Part shown: positions 16,561-26,512 of the stretch, piece by piece
Position numbering within the stretch: the stretch's first letter is position 1
How the letters are laid out: every line of letters starts with the position of its first letter
NCBI RefSeq assembly: GCF_030285625.1
Contig: NZ_CP127294.1
Span: 4,560,501 to 4,624,500, forward strand
DNA: 64,000 bases
Origin: Amycolatopsis sp. 2-15
GTDB taxonomy: Bacteria; Actinomycetota; Actinomycetes; Mycobacteriales; Pseudonocardiaceae
Direction: 5' to 3'
Program-made: the position numbers and the translations under genes
Notes under the pieces: model-generated
Seen by the model: the letters and a program-made list of their open reading frames with translations, nothing else
Told to the model about the DNA's origin: nothing
Databases searched by the model: none

Positions 16561-19500
16561 ATGTCGAACGCGGAAACACCCGCCGATCAGACCGGCGGGA
16601 ATACCGCCGCACCCGTGACCAGCCAGCTCGGGGAGCTGCCGCCGCGCATTCGCGTGCACGCGCTGGCCAAGCTGCTGGGCTCCAGCAGCCGCGACCTGCT
16701 CGCCAAGCTGGCCGAGCTGGGCGAGAGCCCCCGCAGCGCGCAGTCGAGCGTGACGCGCGAGGTCGCCGTCAAGGTGGCCGAGGCGCTCGCCCCGGCCGAG
16801 AGCACGCCCGCGGCTACCACGACCCCTGAGGTCGCCCAGGTCACTGAGCAGCCGGCTCAGCCCGAACCCGTCCAGGCCGAAAGCGCCGAAAGCGCCAAGA
16901 CCAGCAAGACCGCCGAGGCCCCCGAGGTCACCGAGGTCACCGAGCAGCCCGCCGAGGAGCAGGCCGCCCCGGCACAGCGCGAGCCGCGCCGCCGCGTCCG
17001 CCGGGCCGCCGTGCCCGCGGTCGTCGTGAGCGACCCGCCCGCGGAGGTCGAGGCCGAGGAGCCGGCGCAGGCCAAGCGCCCGGTGCACGTGCCGGTGTTC
17101 GCCGCGCCGTCGCCGGTCTTCCTGCCGCCGGAGCCCGAGCCCGCCGGCGAGCGGCCCGCGCGCAGCCGGCCCGAGCCGGTGTTCGGCGTCGGCCCGAAGC
17201 CGGTCGCCGAGGAGGCGCCGGCCGAGGACGAGCAGGCCGAGGACACCACGGGCGAGGACACCGACGACCGCTCCGACGACGACGAGGACGGTGCGGCCGG
17301 TCGGCGCCGACGTCGTCGCGGCCGCCGTGGCCGTGGCCGGGGCAAGGGCGGCGACGAGGGCGGCGCCGAAGACGACGAGGCCGCCGACGAGCCGGAGCGC
17401 AAGCGCGGCTCGGCGAAGCAGGACGACAAGCCGGCCGACAAGCCCGAGAAGCAGGCCGACAAGGCCGACTCCGAGCAGGGTGAGCAGGCCGAGTCCGAGG
17501 ACGCGTCCGGCGAAGCCGATGCCGACGGCGACTCCGACGGCGAGGGCGGCAGCCGCCGCCGGCGCCGTCGCCGCCGTCGCAAGGGCGGGGACGACGACGG
17601 GTCCGACGCGACCACCGACGACCCGCCCAACACCGTCACCCACGTGCGCCAGGCCAAGGCCGAGCAGCCCGAGCGCCCGGCGCGCGACGAGGTGCGCAGC
17701 GTCCGCGGCTCCACCCGCCTGGAGGCCAAGCGCCAGCGCCGCCGCGACGGCCGCGAGGCCGGCCGCCGCCGTGCCCCGATCCTGTCCGAGGCCGAGTTCC
17801 TCGCCCGCCGCGAGGCGGTGGAGCGCACGATGGTCGTCGCCGAGAAGGGCGACTCCACGCAGATCGCCGTGCTCGAGGACGGCGTGCTCGTGGAGCACTT
17901 CGTCACCTCGGCCGGCACCGGCTCGATCGTGGGCAACGTCTACCTCGGCCGCGTGCAGAACGTGCTGCCGAGCATGGAGGCCGCGTTCATCGACATCGGC
18001 CGCGGCCGCAACGCCGTGCTCTACGCCGGCGAGGTCGACTGGGACGCCGCCGGCCTGGAGGGCAAGGCACGCAAGATTGAGCAGGCCCTGTCCACCGGTG
18101 ACAGCGTGCTCGTGCAGGTCACAAAGGACCCGGTCGGGCACAAGGGCGCCCGGCTGACCACGCAGATCTCGCTGCCCGGCCGCTTCCTGGTCTACGTGCC
18201 GGCCGGCGGGGCCACGGGCATCTCGCGCAAGCTGCCGGAGAACGAGCGGCGCCGCCTCAAGGACATCCTCAAGCGGATCGTCCCCGAGGACGCGGGCGTG
18301 ATCATCCGCACCGCGTCGGAGGGCATCGTCGAGGAGGAGCTCGACCGCGACGTCCGCCGCCTCAAGGTGCAGTGGGACGTCATCAAGGAGAAGGCCGACG
18401 CCGGTGCCGCCAAGAAGGGCGGCGCGCCGACCATGCTCTACGAGGAGCCCGACCTGCTGGTGAAGGTCGTGCGCGACCTGTTCACCGAGGACTTCGCCAA
18501 GCTCGAGGTGCAGGGCGGCAAGTCCTTCGACACGATCCACTCGTACGTGGAGCACGTGGCCCCGGACCTGGCCGACCGGCTCAAGCGCTACACCGGCACC
18601 GGCGACGTGTTCGCCGACCACCGGATCGACGAGCAAATCACGAAGGCGCTCGACCGCAAGGTCTGGCTGCCTTCCGGCGGTTACCTCGTCATCGACCGCA
18701 CCGAGGCGATGACGGTGATCGACGTCAACACCGGCAAGTTCACCGGCTCGGGCGGCAACCTCGAGGAGACGGTGACGCGCAACAACCTGGAGTCGGCGGA
18801 AGAGATCGTCCGCCAGCTGCGGCTGCGCGACATCGGCGGCATCATCGTGATCGACTTCATCGACATGGTGCTCGAGTCCAATCGCGAGCTGGTGCTGCGG
18901 CGCCTCACCGAGTGCCTCGGCCGCGACCGCACGCGCCACCAGGTCGCCGAGGTCACGTCGCTGGGTCTCGTGCAGATGACCCGCAAGAAGATCGGCACGG
19001 GCCTGCTCGAGGCGTTCTCCACGCCGTGCGAGCACTGCAAGGGCCGCGGGGTCATCGTGTCCACCGAGCCGCAGCGCACCGGTGGTGGCGGCACCGGCGG
19101 CGGCAACGGCGGCGGCAACAACAACGGCCACAACCACGGCAACGGTGGTGGCGGCGGCGGGGACACCAAGAGCTCCCGGCGTTCGCGTGGCCGTGGCAAG
19201 GGCGAGGAACCGCAGCCCGAGCACGCCAAGGTCGTGGAGCCGGCACCGGCGCCCACGCCCGAGCAGCGCGAGTCCGTGGTCTCGGCCGTGCAGGCGATGG
19301 CGAACGCGTCGAAGGTGGCGTCCCACAAGGGTGAGCACGAGGGCGAGCCGGAGCCGCACGTCGAGGACGAGCCGAAGCCGCTGGCCGAGGCCGTGAAGAC
19401 GGTGGAGACGGCGCAGGAGACGGCGGCCCCGGCCGCCGAGACCCCGGCGCCGCCCGTCGAGGAAGCTTCTCGGCCGGCTGAGAAGACCGAGGTGACCAAG

Positions 19501-19644
19501 ACCGCTGAGGCGGCCGAGGAGACTTCGGAGACCGAATCCGAGGTCGACGTGCCGGCTCCGGCCACGCGACCCACCCGGCGCCGGTCGCGCCGGGCGGCGT
19601 CGCGCCCGGCGGGTCCGCCGGTGCACGCCTCGGAGCAGAGCTGA
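16561..19644 (+). CDS. rne: Ribonuclease E/G
   Basis: 1027 residues. Order: an IF2-N-like helical domain ([20 protein letters not shown]) near 22-65; long acidic and Arg-rich low-complexity tracts to about 390; the S1 domain and 5' sensor ([20 protein letters not shown]); the DNase I-like domain with the catalytic Asp residues ([22 protein letters not shown]); the Zn-link CEHCKGRG; then a Gly/Asn-rich and acidic tail. This is the mycobacterial-type layout with the catalytic core in the middle. It matures rRNA and turns over mRNA. ATG at 16561 follows GGAGGAGACAC. Confidence 0.95.
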   Translation: MSNAETPADQTGGNTAAPVTSQLGELPPRIRVHALAKLLGSSSRDLLAKLAELGESPRSAQSSVTREVAVKVAEALAPAESTPAATTTPEVAQVTEQPAQPEPVQAESAESAKTSKTAEAPEVTEVTEQPAEEQAAPAQREPRRRVRRAAVPAVVVSDPPAEVEAEEPAQAKRPVHVPVFAAPSPVFLPPEPEPAGERPARSRPEPVFGVGPKPVAEEAPAEDEQAEDTTGEDTDDRSDDDEDGAAGRRRRRRGRRGRGRGKGGDEGGAEDDEAADEPERKRGSAKQDDKPADKPEKQADKADSEQGEQAESEDASGEADADGDSDGEGGSRRRRRRRRRKGGDDDGSDATTDDPPNTVTHVRQAKAEQPERPARDEVRSVRGSTRLEAKRQRRRDGREAGRRRAPILSEAEFLARREAVERTMVVAEKGDSTQIAVLEDGVLVEHFVTSAGTGSIVGNVYLGRVQNVLPSMEAAFIDIGRGRNAVLYAGEVDWDAAGLEGKARKIEQALSTGDSVLVQVTKDPVGHKGARLTTQISLPGRFLVYVPAGGATGISRKLPENERRRLKDILKRIVPEDAGVIIRTASEGIVEEELDRDVRRLKVQWDVIKEKADAGAAKKGGAPTMLYEEPDLLVKVVRDLFTEDFAKLEVQGGKSFDTIHSYVEHVAPDLADRLKRYTGTGDVFADHRIDEQITKALDRKVWLPSGGYLVIDRTEAMTVIDVNTGKFTGSGGNLEETVTRNNLESAEEIVRQLRLRDIGGIIVIDFIDMVLESNRELVLRRLTECLGRDRTRHQVAEVTSLGLVQMTRKKIGTGLLEAFSTPCEHCKGRGVIVSTEPQRTGGGGTGGGNGGGNNNGHNHGNGGGGGGDTKSSRRSRGRGKGEEPQPEHAKVVEPAPAPTPEQRESVVSAVQAMANASKVASHKGEHEGEPEPHVEDEPKPLAEAVKTVETAQETAAPAAETPAPPVEEASRPAEKTEVTKTAEAAEETSETESEVDVPAPATRPTRRRSRRAASRPAGPPVHASEQS

Positions 19645-19660
19645 AAGACCACGTAGGGGA

Positions 19661-19682
19661 CCCCGGTGTCCATCCACCGGGG
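19661..19682 (+). terminator. Short hairpin after rne
   Basis: CCCCGGTG-TCCATC-CACCGGGG, an 8-bp GC stem 16 bp after the stop. No T-run follows; it may only weakly terminate. Confidence 0.5.
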
Positions 19683-19825
19683 AACCTCACGTAACCTGTA
19701 GTACGGCCTGCCACCAGAGCAGGTCGCTGCGCGAGCACCTGGACCGCCTTCGGGCGGGCCGTCCGCGCCAGCCCCCCACCCGATTGCCTAGTAGTTACAG
19801 GGCCGAGTTAATGCAGGAGACTTCC
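19683..19825 (+). promoter_or_regulatory. rplU promoter and leader
   Basis: Contains ACCTGTAGTACGG (possible -10) and then two small hairpins (CCTGC/GCAGG and a GGACCGCC-type stem), which would form a leader of about 110 nt before the L21 ribosome site AGGAGA. A folded leader would fit ribosomal-protein feedback, but no known L21 motif was matched. Confidence 0.35.
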
Positions 19826-20140
19826 GTGTCGGCGTACGCGATCGTCAAGACCGGCGGCAAGCAGTACAAGGTGGCCGTCGGCGACGTCGTCGAGGTCGAG
19901 AAGCTCGAGGGCGAGCCGGGCACCGAGCACACCTTCCCCGCCGTGCTGTTCGTGGACGGTGGCGAGGTCACCACGGACGCCGACGCGTTGGCGAAGGTCT
20001 CGGTCACCGGCAAGGTCGTGGAGCAGACCAAGGGTCCGAAGATCCGGATCCACAAGTTTAAGAACAAGACCGGCTACCACAAGCGCCAGGGTCACCGGCA
20101 GAAGCTGACCCGCGTTGAGGTCACCGGTATCTCCAAGTAG
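19826..20140 (+). CDS. rplU: 50S ribosomal protein L21
   Basis: 104 residues: [20 protein letters not shown] at the start and the basic tail [20 protein letters not shown], diagnostic of bL21. It binds 23S rRNA in the large subunit. GTG at 19826 was chosen (AGGAGA five bases upstream) because bL21 starts just before [11 protein letters not shown]; the ATG at 19811 would add five residues. It forms the conserved rplU-rpmA-obg cluster. Confidence 0.96.
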   Translation: MSAYAIVKTGGKQYKVAVGDVVEVEKLEGEPGTEHTFPAVLFVDGGEVTTDADALAKVSVTGKVVEQTKGPKIRIHKFKNKTGYHKRQGHRQKLTRVEVTGISK

Positions 20141-20180
20141 TTCTTCGGATCTTCGTAGACTTCAGAAAGAGGCTTGAGCG

Positions 20181-20444
20181 ATGGCTCACAAGAAGGGTGC
20201 GTCCAGCTCCCGCAACGGTCGCGACTCCAACGCCCAGCGGCTGGGCGTGAAGCGTTACGGCGGCCAGGAGGTGAACGCCGGCGAGATCCTGATTCGCCAG
20301 CGTGGCACCAAGTTCCACCCCGGCGTGAACGTCGGCCGTGGCGGCGACGACACGCTGTTCGCGCTCGCCGCCGGTGCGGTCGAGTTCGGCACGAAGCGTG
20401 GCCGCAAGACGGTCAACATCGTGCCGTCCGCTGTCGAGGCCTGA
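20181..20444 (+). CDS. rpmA: 50S ribosomal protein L27
   Basis: 87 residues, [20 protein letters not shown] and later the IIRQRG-like [13 protein letters not shown], diagnostic of bL27, whose N-terminus reaches the peptidyl transferase centre. The N-terminus starts directly at MAHKKG, so no cleaved extension as in Firmicutes. AAAGAGG precedes the ATG. 40 bp after rplU. Confidence 0.97.
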   Translation: MAHKKGASSSRNGRDSNAQRLGVKRYGGQEVNAGEILIRQRGTKFHPGVNVGRGGDDTLFALAAGAVEFGTKRGRKTVNIVPSAVEA

Positions 20445-20480
20445 GCCTTCTCGGCTTCTTCGACGCGTACGACCGAGCGT

Positions 20481-20530
20481 ACGAGCGACGTGTGTCCGCG
20501 GAATACGCGGACCACGTCGCTCGTTTCATT
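20481..20530 (+). terminator. Long hairpin between rpmA and obg
   Basis: Arms 20481-20500 and 20506-20524 pair over 19 bp with one bulged T (20493) and a GAATA loop, followed by a T-rich stretch (TTTCATTT). It is strong enough to act as a terminator or as an RNase processing site that sets L21/L27 above Obg expression. Confidence 0.75.
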
Positions 20531-20631
20531 TCACCCGGGGGCCTCGAGCTCCCGGACCCCCACGGTGCGGCCGCTGGCAGACCCAGCGTGTTCGTGCCTT
20601 TTTTTATGTATGTAGGGAAGAGGTAGTTGCC

Positions 20632-22143
20632 ATGGCGTCCCGGTTCGTGGACCGCGCGGTGATCCACCTGACCGCCGGCGACGGTGGGAACGGCTGTGCC
20701 TCCGTGCACCGCGAAAAGTTCAAGCCCCTGGGCGGCCCGGACGGCGGCAACGGGGGCAACGGCGGCGACGTCACGCTCGTCGTCGACTCGAACGTCCACA
20801 CCCTGCTCGACTTCCACTTCCGCCCCCACGCCCGCGCCGGCAGCGGCAAGATGGGCCAGGGCAGCAACCGCAACGGCGCCGCCGGCGAACCGCTGGAGAT
20901 GCGCGTGCCGTCGGGCACCGTCGTCTTCACCGAGGACGGCGAGCTCGTGGCCGACCTCGTGTCGCCCGGCACCACGTTCATCGCGGCCCAGGGCGGCCGC
21001 GGCGGGCTCGGCAACGCGGCGCTGGCGTCGAAGGCCCGCAAGGCCCCCGGGTTCGCGCTGCTGGGTGAGCCCGGCGAGTCGCGCAACCTGGTGCTGGAGC
21101 TGCGTTCGGTCGCCGACGTCGGCCTGCTCGGCTTCCCCAGCGCGGGCAAGTCGTCGCTGATCTCCGTGCTCTCGGCCGCGAAGCCGAAGATCGCCGACTA
21201 TCCGTTCACCACGCTCGTGCCGAACCTCGGCGTGATCACCGCCGGCTCCACCGTGTTCACGATGGCCGACGTGCCGGGCCTGATCCCCGGCGCGTCGGAG
21301 GGCAAGGGCCTGGGCCTGGACTTCCTGCGCCACATCGAGCGCTGTGCCGTGCTGGTGCACGTGGTCGACTGCGCGACGTTGGAACCGGGCCGCGACCCGG
21401 TGTCCGATGTGGACGCCCTCGAAGAGGAGCTCGCGAAGTACACCCCGGGCCTGGGCGGCAAGCTCGACGAGCGCCCGCGCGTGGTGGTGCTCAACAAGAT
21501 CGACGTGCCCGAAGCCGCCGAGCTGGCGGAGTTCGTGCGACCCGAGTTCGAGGCCCGCGGCCTGCAGGTGTTCGAGGTCTCGACGGCTTCACGCAAGGGC
21601 CTGCGGGAGCTCACGTTCGCGCTGGCGAAGGTCGTGGAGGAGTACCGCGAAGCGCAGCCGGTGCTGGAGCAGCAGCGCATCGTGCTGCACCCGCTGGCCA
21701 TCGACGACAGCGGCTTCACCGTCTCGGCCGACCCGGAGGAAGAGGGCGCGTTCATCGTCCGCGGCGCGCGGCCCGAGCGCTGGATCCGGCAGACGAACTT
21801 CACCAACGACGAGGCCGTCGGCTACCTCGCCGACCGGCTCAACCGTCTCGGCGTCGAGGACGCACTCGCGAAGAAGGGTGCGAAGCCGGGCAGCCCGGTC
21901 ACGATCGGCGACGTGCAGTTCGAGTGGGAGCCGTCGTCGCCCAGCGTCGCGGTGCACCTGTCCGGGCGTGGTACCGACGTGCGGCTGGAGAAGAACGACC
22001 GCATCGGCGCGGCCGAGCGCAAGGAAGCCCGCCGGATCCGTCGGGACGGGACCGGGGAGGACGAGTCGTTCTCCGGCACGGACTCCGATGACGCCGACTT
22101 CGCGGATGACCTCGACGACGATCTGGAGGAACTGGACCGGTGA
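20632..22143 (+). CDS. obg: GTPase Obg/CgtA
   Basis: 503 residues. The N-terminal Obg fold is glycine-rich ([19 protein letters not shown]); the central G domain has [10 protein letters not shown] (P-loop), [15 protein letters not shown] and NKID; the C-terminal OCT domain and an acidic tail ([18 protein letters not shown]) follow, as is usual in actinobacteria. It acts in 50S maturation and stringent control. ATG 20632 begins [13 protein letters not shown], the family start. Stop overlaps the GTG of proB. Confidence 0.96.
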   Translation: MASRFVDRAVIHLTAGDGGNGCASVHREKFKPLGGPDGGNGGNGGDVTLVVDSNVHTLLDFHFRPHARAGSGKMGQGSNRNGAAGEPLEMRVPSGTVVFTEDGELVADLVSPGTTFIAAQGGRGGLGNAALASKARKAPGFALLGEPGESRNLVLELRSVADVGLLGFPSAGKSSLISVLSAAKPKIADYPFTTLVPNLGVITAGSTVFTMADVPGLIPGASEGKGLGLDFLRHIERCAVLVHVVDCATLEPGRDPVSDVDALEEELAKYTPGLGGKLDERPRVVVLNKIDVPEAAELAEFVRPEFEARGLQVFEVSTASRKGLRELTFALAKVVEEYREAQPVLEQQRIVLHPLAIDDSGFTVSADPEEEGAFIVRGARPERWIRQTNFTNDEAVGYLADRLNRLGVEDALAKKGAKPGSPVTIGDVQFEWEPSSPSVAVHLSGRGTDVRLEKNDRIGAAERKEARRIRRDGTGEDESFSGTDSDDADFADDLDDDLEELDR

Positions 22144-23246
22144 GCGGGACGCGCGTCGAGATCGCCGAAGCCCGCAGGCTCGTCGTCAAGGTCGGTTCGT
22201 CGGCGCTGACGACCGCCGGCAGCGGCCTGGACGTCAAGCGGCTCGACGAGCTGGTCGACGCCATCGCGGCGCGCGTGGCCCGCAACTGCCAGATCGTGCT
22301 CGTGTCCTCGGGTGCCATCGGCGCCGGCCTCGCGCCGCTGTCGCTGGGCAAGCGCCCGCGTGACCTGGCCACGAAGCAGGCGGCGGCGAGTGTCGGGCAG
22401 CTCGCGCTGGCCCACGCCTACGCGGAGTCGTTCGGCCGGTACTCGCTCACCGTCGGCCAGGTGCTGCTGACGTCGGACGACGTGGTGCGCCGCGCGCACT
22501 ACCGCAACGCACAGCGCACGTTCTCGCGGCTGCTCGCGCTCGGCGCGGTGCCCGTGGTGAACGAGAACGACACCGTGGCCACGCAGGAAATCCGCTTCGG
22601 CGACAACGACCGCCTCGCCGCCCTCGTCGCCCACCTCATCGGCGCCGACGCGCTGATCCTCCTGTCCGATGTGGACGGCCTCTACGACGGCGACCCCCGC
22701 GACGGCGCGAAGCGCAAGATCGCCGAGGTGATCAGCGAGTCCGATGTGGAGGGCATCTCCGTCGGCATGTCCTCCTCGGGCCTCGGCACGGGTGGCATGG
22801 TCTCGAAGCTCGCGGCCGCCCGCACCGCCGCGGGCGCCGGCATCCCCGTGCTGCTCGCGGCCGCCGTCGACGCGGCGGGCGCCCTCGGCGCGGCCGACGT
22901 CGGCACGGTCTTCGCCCCGGCCGACACCCGCCTGTCCGCACGCCGTTTCTGGCTCGGTTACGCCGCCGACTCGTCCGGCCGCCTTCGCCTCGACGACGGT
23001 GCGGTGGCCGCGATCCTGCGCCGCCGTTCGCTGCTGGCGGCCGGCATCACCGGCGTGACCGGCAAGTTCGAGGCGGGCGACGTCGTGGACCTCGTCGACG
23101 CCAAGGACGTCCCGGTCGCTCGTGGCGTGGTGGCGTTCGACGCGAGCGAGCTGCCGGATCTCATCGGGCGGTCGAGTCACGAGGTTCCCGTGGAGCACCG
23201 ACGTGAGGTCGTCCACGCGGACGATCTCGTGCCGCTGCGTCGTTGA
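22140..23246 (+). CDS. proB: Glutamate 5-kinase
   Basis: 368 residues. Amino-acid kinase domain with [27 protein letters not shown] and [12 protein letters not shown]; a C-terminal PUA domain follows (residues 280-360). It phosphorylates glutamate in proline synthesis. GTG start overlaps the obg stop (GTGA), so translation is coupled. proA, often nearby in relatives, is absent from the window. Confidence 0.95.
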   Translation: MSGTRVEIAEARRLVVKVGSSALTTAGSGLDVKRLDELVDAIAARVARNCQIVLVSSGAIGAGLAPLSLGKRPRDLATKQAAASVGQLALAHAYAESFGRYSLTVGQVLLTSDDVVRRAHYRNAQRTFSRLLALGAVPVVNENDTVATQEIRFGDNDRLAALVAHLIGADALILLSDVDGLYDGDPRDGAKRKIAEVISESDVEGISVGMSSSGLGTGGMVSKLAAARTAAGAGIPVLLAAAVDAAGALGAADVGTVFAPADTRLSARRFWLGYAADSSGRLRLDDGAVAAILRRRSLLAAGITGVTGKFEAGDVVDLVDAKDVPVARGVVAFDASELPDLIGRSSHEVPVEHRREVVHADDLVPLRR

Positions 23247-23281
23247 CCAACACTGCGTCGCTGAACTTCGCTACGACGTCT

Positions 23282-23316
23282 GCCCGGTGCCCCCGCGTTT
23301 TCCGGCGGCACCGGGC
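23282..23316. terminator. Terminator after proB
   Basis: GCCCGGTGCC (23282-23291) pairs perfectly with GGCACCGGGC (23307-23316). It lies between proB and the leftward aldo/keto reductase remnant, so it can serve both. Confidence 0.7.
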
Positions 23317-23321
23317 CTTCC

Positions 23322-23660
23322 TCAGCCGTTCGTCTTGGCCAGCCCTGCGGGCGTGTCGCGATCCCCGGCGACGGCCCGCGTGTGGCACGGCGGCTTCGAG
23401 CCGGGCGAGGTCGGCTTCGCTGAGCGACACGTCCGCGGCTGCGGCGTTCTCGTTGAGGTACTTCCGGCGTTTGGTTCTCGGGATCGGCACGACGTCGTGG
23501 CTCATCACCCAGGCCAGCCCGACCTGGCCCGGCGCCACGCCTTTCTCCTCGGCGAGCGAGCGAACCCGGTCCACCAGCACGAGGTTGGCCGCGATGTTCT
23601 CCGGCGAGAATCGGGGGAGCCCGCGCCGCGCGTCGCCGAGGTCGTCGACGCTGCGGACCT
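23322..23660 (-). pseudogene. Aldo/keto reductase, C-terminal remnant
   Basis: The minus strand reads DARRGLPRFSPENIAANLVL, then GQVGLAWVMSHDVVPIPRTK and LARLEAAVP, the last third of an AKR13-type aldo/keto reductase. A frameshift then diverts the end; the original AVAGDRDTPAGLAKTNG and TGA are in the next frame. The TIM-barrel N-terminus with the catalytic Tyr is missing. Confidence 0.75.
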
Positions 23661-24416
23661 TTACGCCCTGATCTGGGCCCTCCACCACACGGCGATCCTG
23701 TACCCCGGCGCTCTGCGGTCCTCAGCGACTACCGACCCCGCTCGGCTGCGCGCCGCGGTCGTCGCCGCGGTGGGCCGCCTGAGCCTGCCCTGGTGCGACA
23801 CCCTGGACTGACGGTGCTGCTTCGGCCGGTCGACGCCGGGTGAGGTTTCGCCGGTCTCCGGCGCTTGGCGGGCGCTGGTTGCGCGTGGCTGTTGTGGCTG
23901 TGGTGGGGCGGCTGAGCGCCGGCGCCGGCGCGGGCTGCGGGGCTGACGGTGCTGCTTCTGCCGGTTGGCGTCGGGCTCGCCACGCAGAGGGGTTCTCTTT
24001 TGAGTTGCTGGAGGTCTTCGGTGTCGAGCCGGGGCGGCGCCGGGCTGTGGTGGGGCGGTCGAGTGTTGGCGCGAGATGCCGGGTTGATGGCGCCGGGCCC
24101 GGTCAGTCGGCGTTCGGGCGCGGGGCTCGTCGAGCAGCTCGTCGTCTCGTTTGCGTGCGGTATCTCCGGCTCGAGCCGGGCCCTCTGGCAAGTCCGCGGC
24201 TGAGCTGTTTGGCGCGGGACGCCGGGCCGGCGGCGCCAGGCGACCCCGGTCAGCGGGTATTTGGCGCTGGGCATCCCGCTTGCGTTGCAGGCGTTGTTCG
24301 GCGCCGAGCAGGCGTGGCTCCGGGCCGGCCGAGCGTGTTGCGGTGTAGGAGCCTGCGCCCCTCCCAGCTGTGCAGGCTGCTCTCCGGTGACCGTCTCACT
24401 GGAAACCCGCGCCACA
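23661..24416. other. About 750 bp without a supported gene; degenerate repeats
   Basis: Open frames here have no recognisable domain. Two pairs of imperfect direct repeats are seen: TGACGGTGCTGCTTC-GCCGGT at 23811 and 23943, and GGCGCG(A/G)GA(T/C)GCCGGG blocks at about 24067 and 24208 followed by similar CGGTCAG sequence. Confidence 0.45.
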
Positions 24417-24452
24417 GCGGGACTTGAGTCGTGACCACGGCTCAAGTCCCGC
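24417..24452 (-). terminator. Terminator of the SDR gene
   Basis: GCGGGACTTGAG and CTCAAGTCCCGC form a perfect 12-bp stem 18 bp after the stop codon of the leftward SDR gene. Confidence 0.75.
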
Positions 24453-24470
24453 CGCGGCGTCAGAGCGTGA

Positions 24471-25175
24471 TCAACCGCGCCCACCATCGCTTTCCAAGAC
24501 CGTGCCGGTCGTGGTCCGGTTGGTGGCCGCGAAGACCACGGCTTCGGCCACGTCGTCGGCCGACGCGACTTGCCGGGTCGGCAGGACGGAAGCGACCTGC
24601 GCGAAGTGAGCCGCGCGCTGCTCGGCCGGGAAGCCGCTCCACCAAGCCGTGTCCACCACCCCAGGTGACACAGCGTTGACCCGGATCGGCGCGAGCTCCG
24701 TCGCCAGCGGTTTGACGGCCGCCTCCAGGGCGCCGTTGATCGCCGCCAGTCCGGTCGTGCCCGGCATGCCGGTGCGCGCGGTGATCGCGGTGACCAGCGT
24801 GATCGACGCCGTCGGCGCGAGTCTCGGGAGTACCGCCTGGATGGTGGTGAGGTGCGCCCAGAACTTCGCGTCGAAGGCGCGCCGCAGCATTTCCAGGTCG
24901 AGGTCGGCGATCGGCCCCATTCCCTCGCTGCCGCTGAGGCTCACGACGAGGGCGTCGATCCGCCCGATCGTCTCGGCGAGCGCGGCCATGGCGGCCGCGT
25001 CGCCGCCGTCGGCCTGGTGGCCGGTGAGGCCGGGGTCGCTGGCCGCCAGGTCGTCGAGCCGCTTTTTGCCGCGGCCGGTGAGGTGGACGTCGAACCCGCG
25101 TTCGCGCAGCTTGCGCGCGGTCGCCAGCCCGATGCCCGAGGTGCCCCCAGCGACGAGGGCCGTGCTGTTGCTCAT
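24471..25175 (-). CDS. SDR family oxidoreductase with atypical active site
   Basis: 234 residues. Rossmann start TALVAGGTSGIGLATARKL binds NAD(P). The segment equivalent to Y-x-x-x-K reads TTGLAAINGALEAAVK, so the catalytic Tyr and Lys positions appear to be Leu and Asn; RVNAVSPGVV follows as usual. Such a change suggests a non-classical reaction or a binding role. ATG 25175 has GGAGACC upstream. It is transcribed divergently from a TetR gene 58 bp away, which very likely represses it. Confidence 0.85.
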   Translation of the reverse strand: MSNSTALVAGGTSGIGLATARKLRERGFDVHLTGRGKKRLDDLAASDPGLTGHQADGGDAAAMAALAETIGRIDALVVSLSGSEGMGPIADLDLEMLRRAFDAKFWAHLTTIQAVLPRLAPTASITLVTAITARTGMPGTTGLAAINGALEAAVKPLATELAPIRVNAVSPGVVDTAWWSGFPAEQRAAHFAQVASVLPTRQVASADDVAEAVVFAATNRTTTGTVLESDGGRG

Positions 25176-25233
25176 GTGGTCTCCTATTTCGAACCGTAAC
25201 GTCTCGTCTCGAATTAAGCTACCATCGGTTCTC
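25176..25233. promoter_or_regulatory. Divergent SDR/tetR promoter region
   Basis: 58 bp. GAACCG (25191-25196) and CGGTTC (25226-25231 area) form an inverted repeat around the centre. TACCAT at 25220-25225 lies eight bases before the tetR GTG, fitting a leaderless -10. The TetR operator is expected here. Confidence 0.4.
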
Positions 25234-25818
25234 GTGACCGACCAGCCCCTCGGCAGCCGCCCCGGCCGCAAGCGCAGTGCCGCCAGTCGCGACGCGATCC
25301 TCGTCGCGACCTTGGAACTCATCGCCGAGGTCGGGTACGCCGGCCTGACTATCGAAGGCATCGCGGCGCGCTCCGGCTCGGGCAAGCAGACCGTCTACCG
25401 GTGGTGGCCGTCCAAAGCGGACGTGCTCATGGAGGCACTCGCGAGCAAAGCCGACCTGATCGTGCCGGTGCCCGACCACGGCGACCTCGCGGCGGACTTG
25501 CGCGAGTTCCTGCGCGACACGTTCGCGCTCGGCGGCAAGCAGACCGTCGGCGACACGCTGCGCGCGCTGATGGCGCAGGCGCAGGTGGACCCCGCGTTCG
25601 GCGACCGCTTCCGCGAAGACTTCCTGCTGCGCCGCCGCGAGGTGCTGGGCCGGATCATCGACCGCGCGGCCGAACGCGGCGAGCTCCCCGCCGGCGTCTC
25701 CCGGGAAACCCTGATCGACGTCGTGTTCGGCACCCTCTGGTATCGCCTGCTCGCCACCCGCACCCCGGTGGGCCCGGAGCTGGCCGACGAACTAGTGGCG
25801 CTGATCGTCAGGGCTTGA
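25234..25818 (+). CDS. TetR family transcriptional regulator
   Basis: 194 residues. N-terminal HTH: SRDAILVATLELIAEVGYAG, LTIEGIAARSGSGKQTVYRW. The C-terminal half resembles TetR_C_16/AefR-like ligand domains (residues 85-190). GTG at 25234 is the only start that keeps a short basic lead before the HTH. Divergent from the SDR gene, its presumed target. Its 3' end overlaps the converging second TetR gene by 11 bp. Confidence 0.9.
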   Translation: MTDQPLGSRPGRKRSAASRDAILVATLELIAEVGYAGLTIEGIAARSGSGKQTVYRWWPSKADVLMEALASKADLIVPVPDHGDLAADLREFLRDTFALGGKQTVGDTLRALMAQAQVDPAFGDRFREDFLLRRREVLGRIIDRAAERGELPAGVSRETLIDVVFGTLWYRLLATRTPVGPELADELVALIVRA

Positions 25819-26422
25819 GTGCTCGCACGATGCGGGCCAGCTGCTCCGCGTAGTCCTCGGCGAACTCGGCTGAGCCCGGGTCCTGGCCGGTGAGCGCGCG
25901 GGCCACGCGCGGGAACGCGAGCGACGCGCTGGCCGCAGCCATCAGCACGAGCATCAGTGCTGCCGGGTCGACGTCGGCCGGGAAGTCGCCGGCCTCCTGA
26001 CGGGCGCGGACGTAGTCGAGCTGGCGCTGCAGGAACGCGCGCTGAGCTTCGACGCCGACGGCGTCCGGCTCGCCGTCGGTGAGGTTCTCCCAGAGGAACA
26101 GCCGGCCGAGGTCGGCGTCGGCGAGGCCCGAGCGCACGAACTCGGCGGCGACGTCCGCGAGCTCGCGATCCGGCGCGGCCAGTGTGCTGAAGCTGTCTAA
26201 CACCGGCCGGTTCAGCTCGGTGTACAGGCCTTCCTTGCCACCGAAGTAGTACGAGATCAGCTGCTTGTTCACGCCCGCGCGCGCGGCGATCTCGCCGACG
26301 CGCGCCGCGGCGTAGCCCTTACTGCCGAACTCCGCCTTGGCCGCTTCGAGGATGCGCGCCTTCGTGCGCTCGGGGTCGCGCTGACGTTCGCGCGGCGCAC
26401 GGCGGGGGCTGTTCTCGGGCAC
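25808..26422 (-). CDS. TetR family transcriptional regulator
   Basis: 204 residues. HTH: RTKARILEAAKAEFGSKGYA then VGEIAARAGVNKQLISYYFG (a GGKEGLY helix follows). The GTG start at 26422 lies six bases after TAGGCT, so a leaderless mRNA is likely. Divergent from the FAD monooxygenase remnant at 26513; two operator-like sites lie between them. Confidence 0.9.
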   Translation of the reverse strand: MPENSPRRAPRERQRDPERTKARILEAAKAEFGSKGYAAARVGEIAARAGVNKQLISYYFGGKEGLYTELNRPVLDSFSTLAAPDRELADVAAEFVRSGLADADLGRLFLWENLTDGEPDAVGVEAQRAFLQRQLDYVRARQEAGDFPADVDPAALMLVLMAAASASLAFPRVARALTGQDPGSAEFAEDYAEQLARIVRALKP

Positions 26423-26428
26423 GGGATC

Positions 26429-26488
26429 AGCCTAGTCGATGACTCAATCATCCTCACGGTTGACTTAATCATCCATACGGATAATTAT
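26429..26488. promoter_or_regulatory. Divergent promoters with tandem TetR-type operators
   Basis: GATGACTCAATCATC (26438-26452) and GTTGACTTAATCATC (26459-26473) are 15-bp near-identical half-palindromic sites spaced 21 bp. The first overlaps the leftward tetR promoter (-10 TAGGCT at 26434-26429). The second overlaps TTGACT (26460-26465), the -35 of a rightward promoter with TAATTA 16 bp on. One dimer per site would repress both genes. Confidence 0.65.
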
Positions 26489-26512
26489 GGAGTGGTCCGA
26501 GAGGGGAAGACC

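Noticed and set aside
16465..19677. 1070-codon open frame antisense to rne
   Set aside because: Low-complexity Leu/Gly/Arg/Ala translation produced by the third-position GC bias of rne; no domain, and rne is unmistakable.
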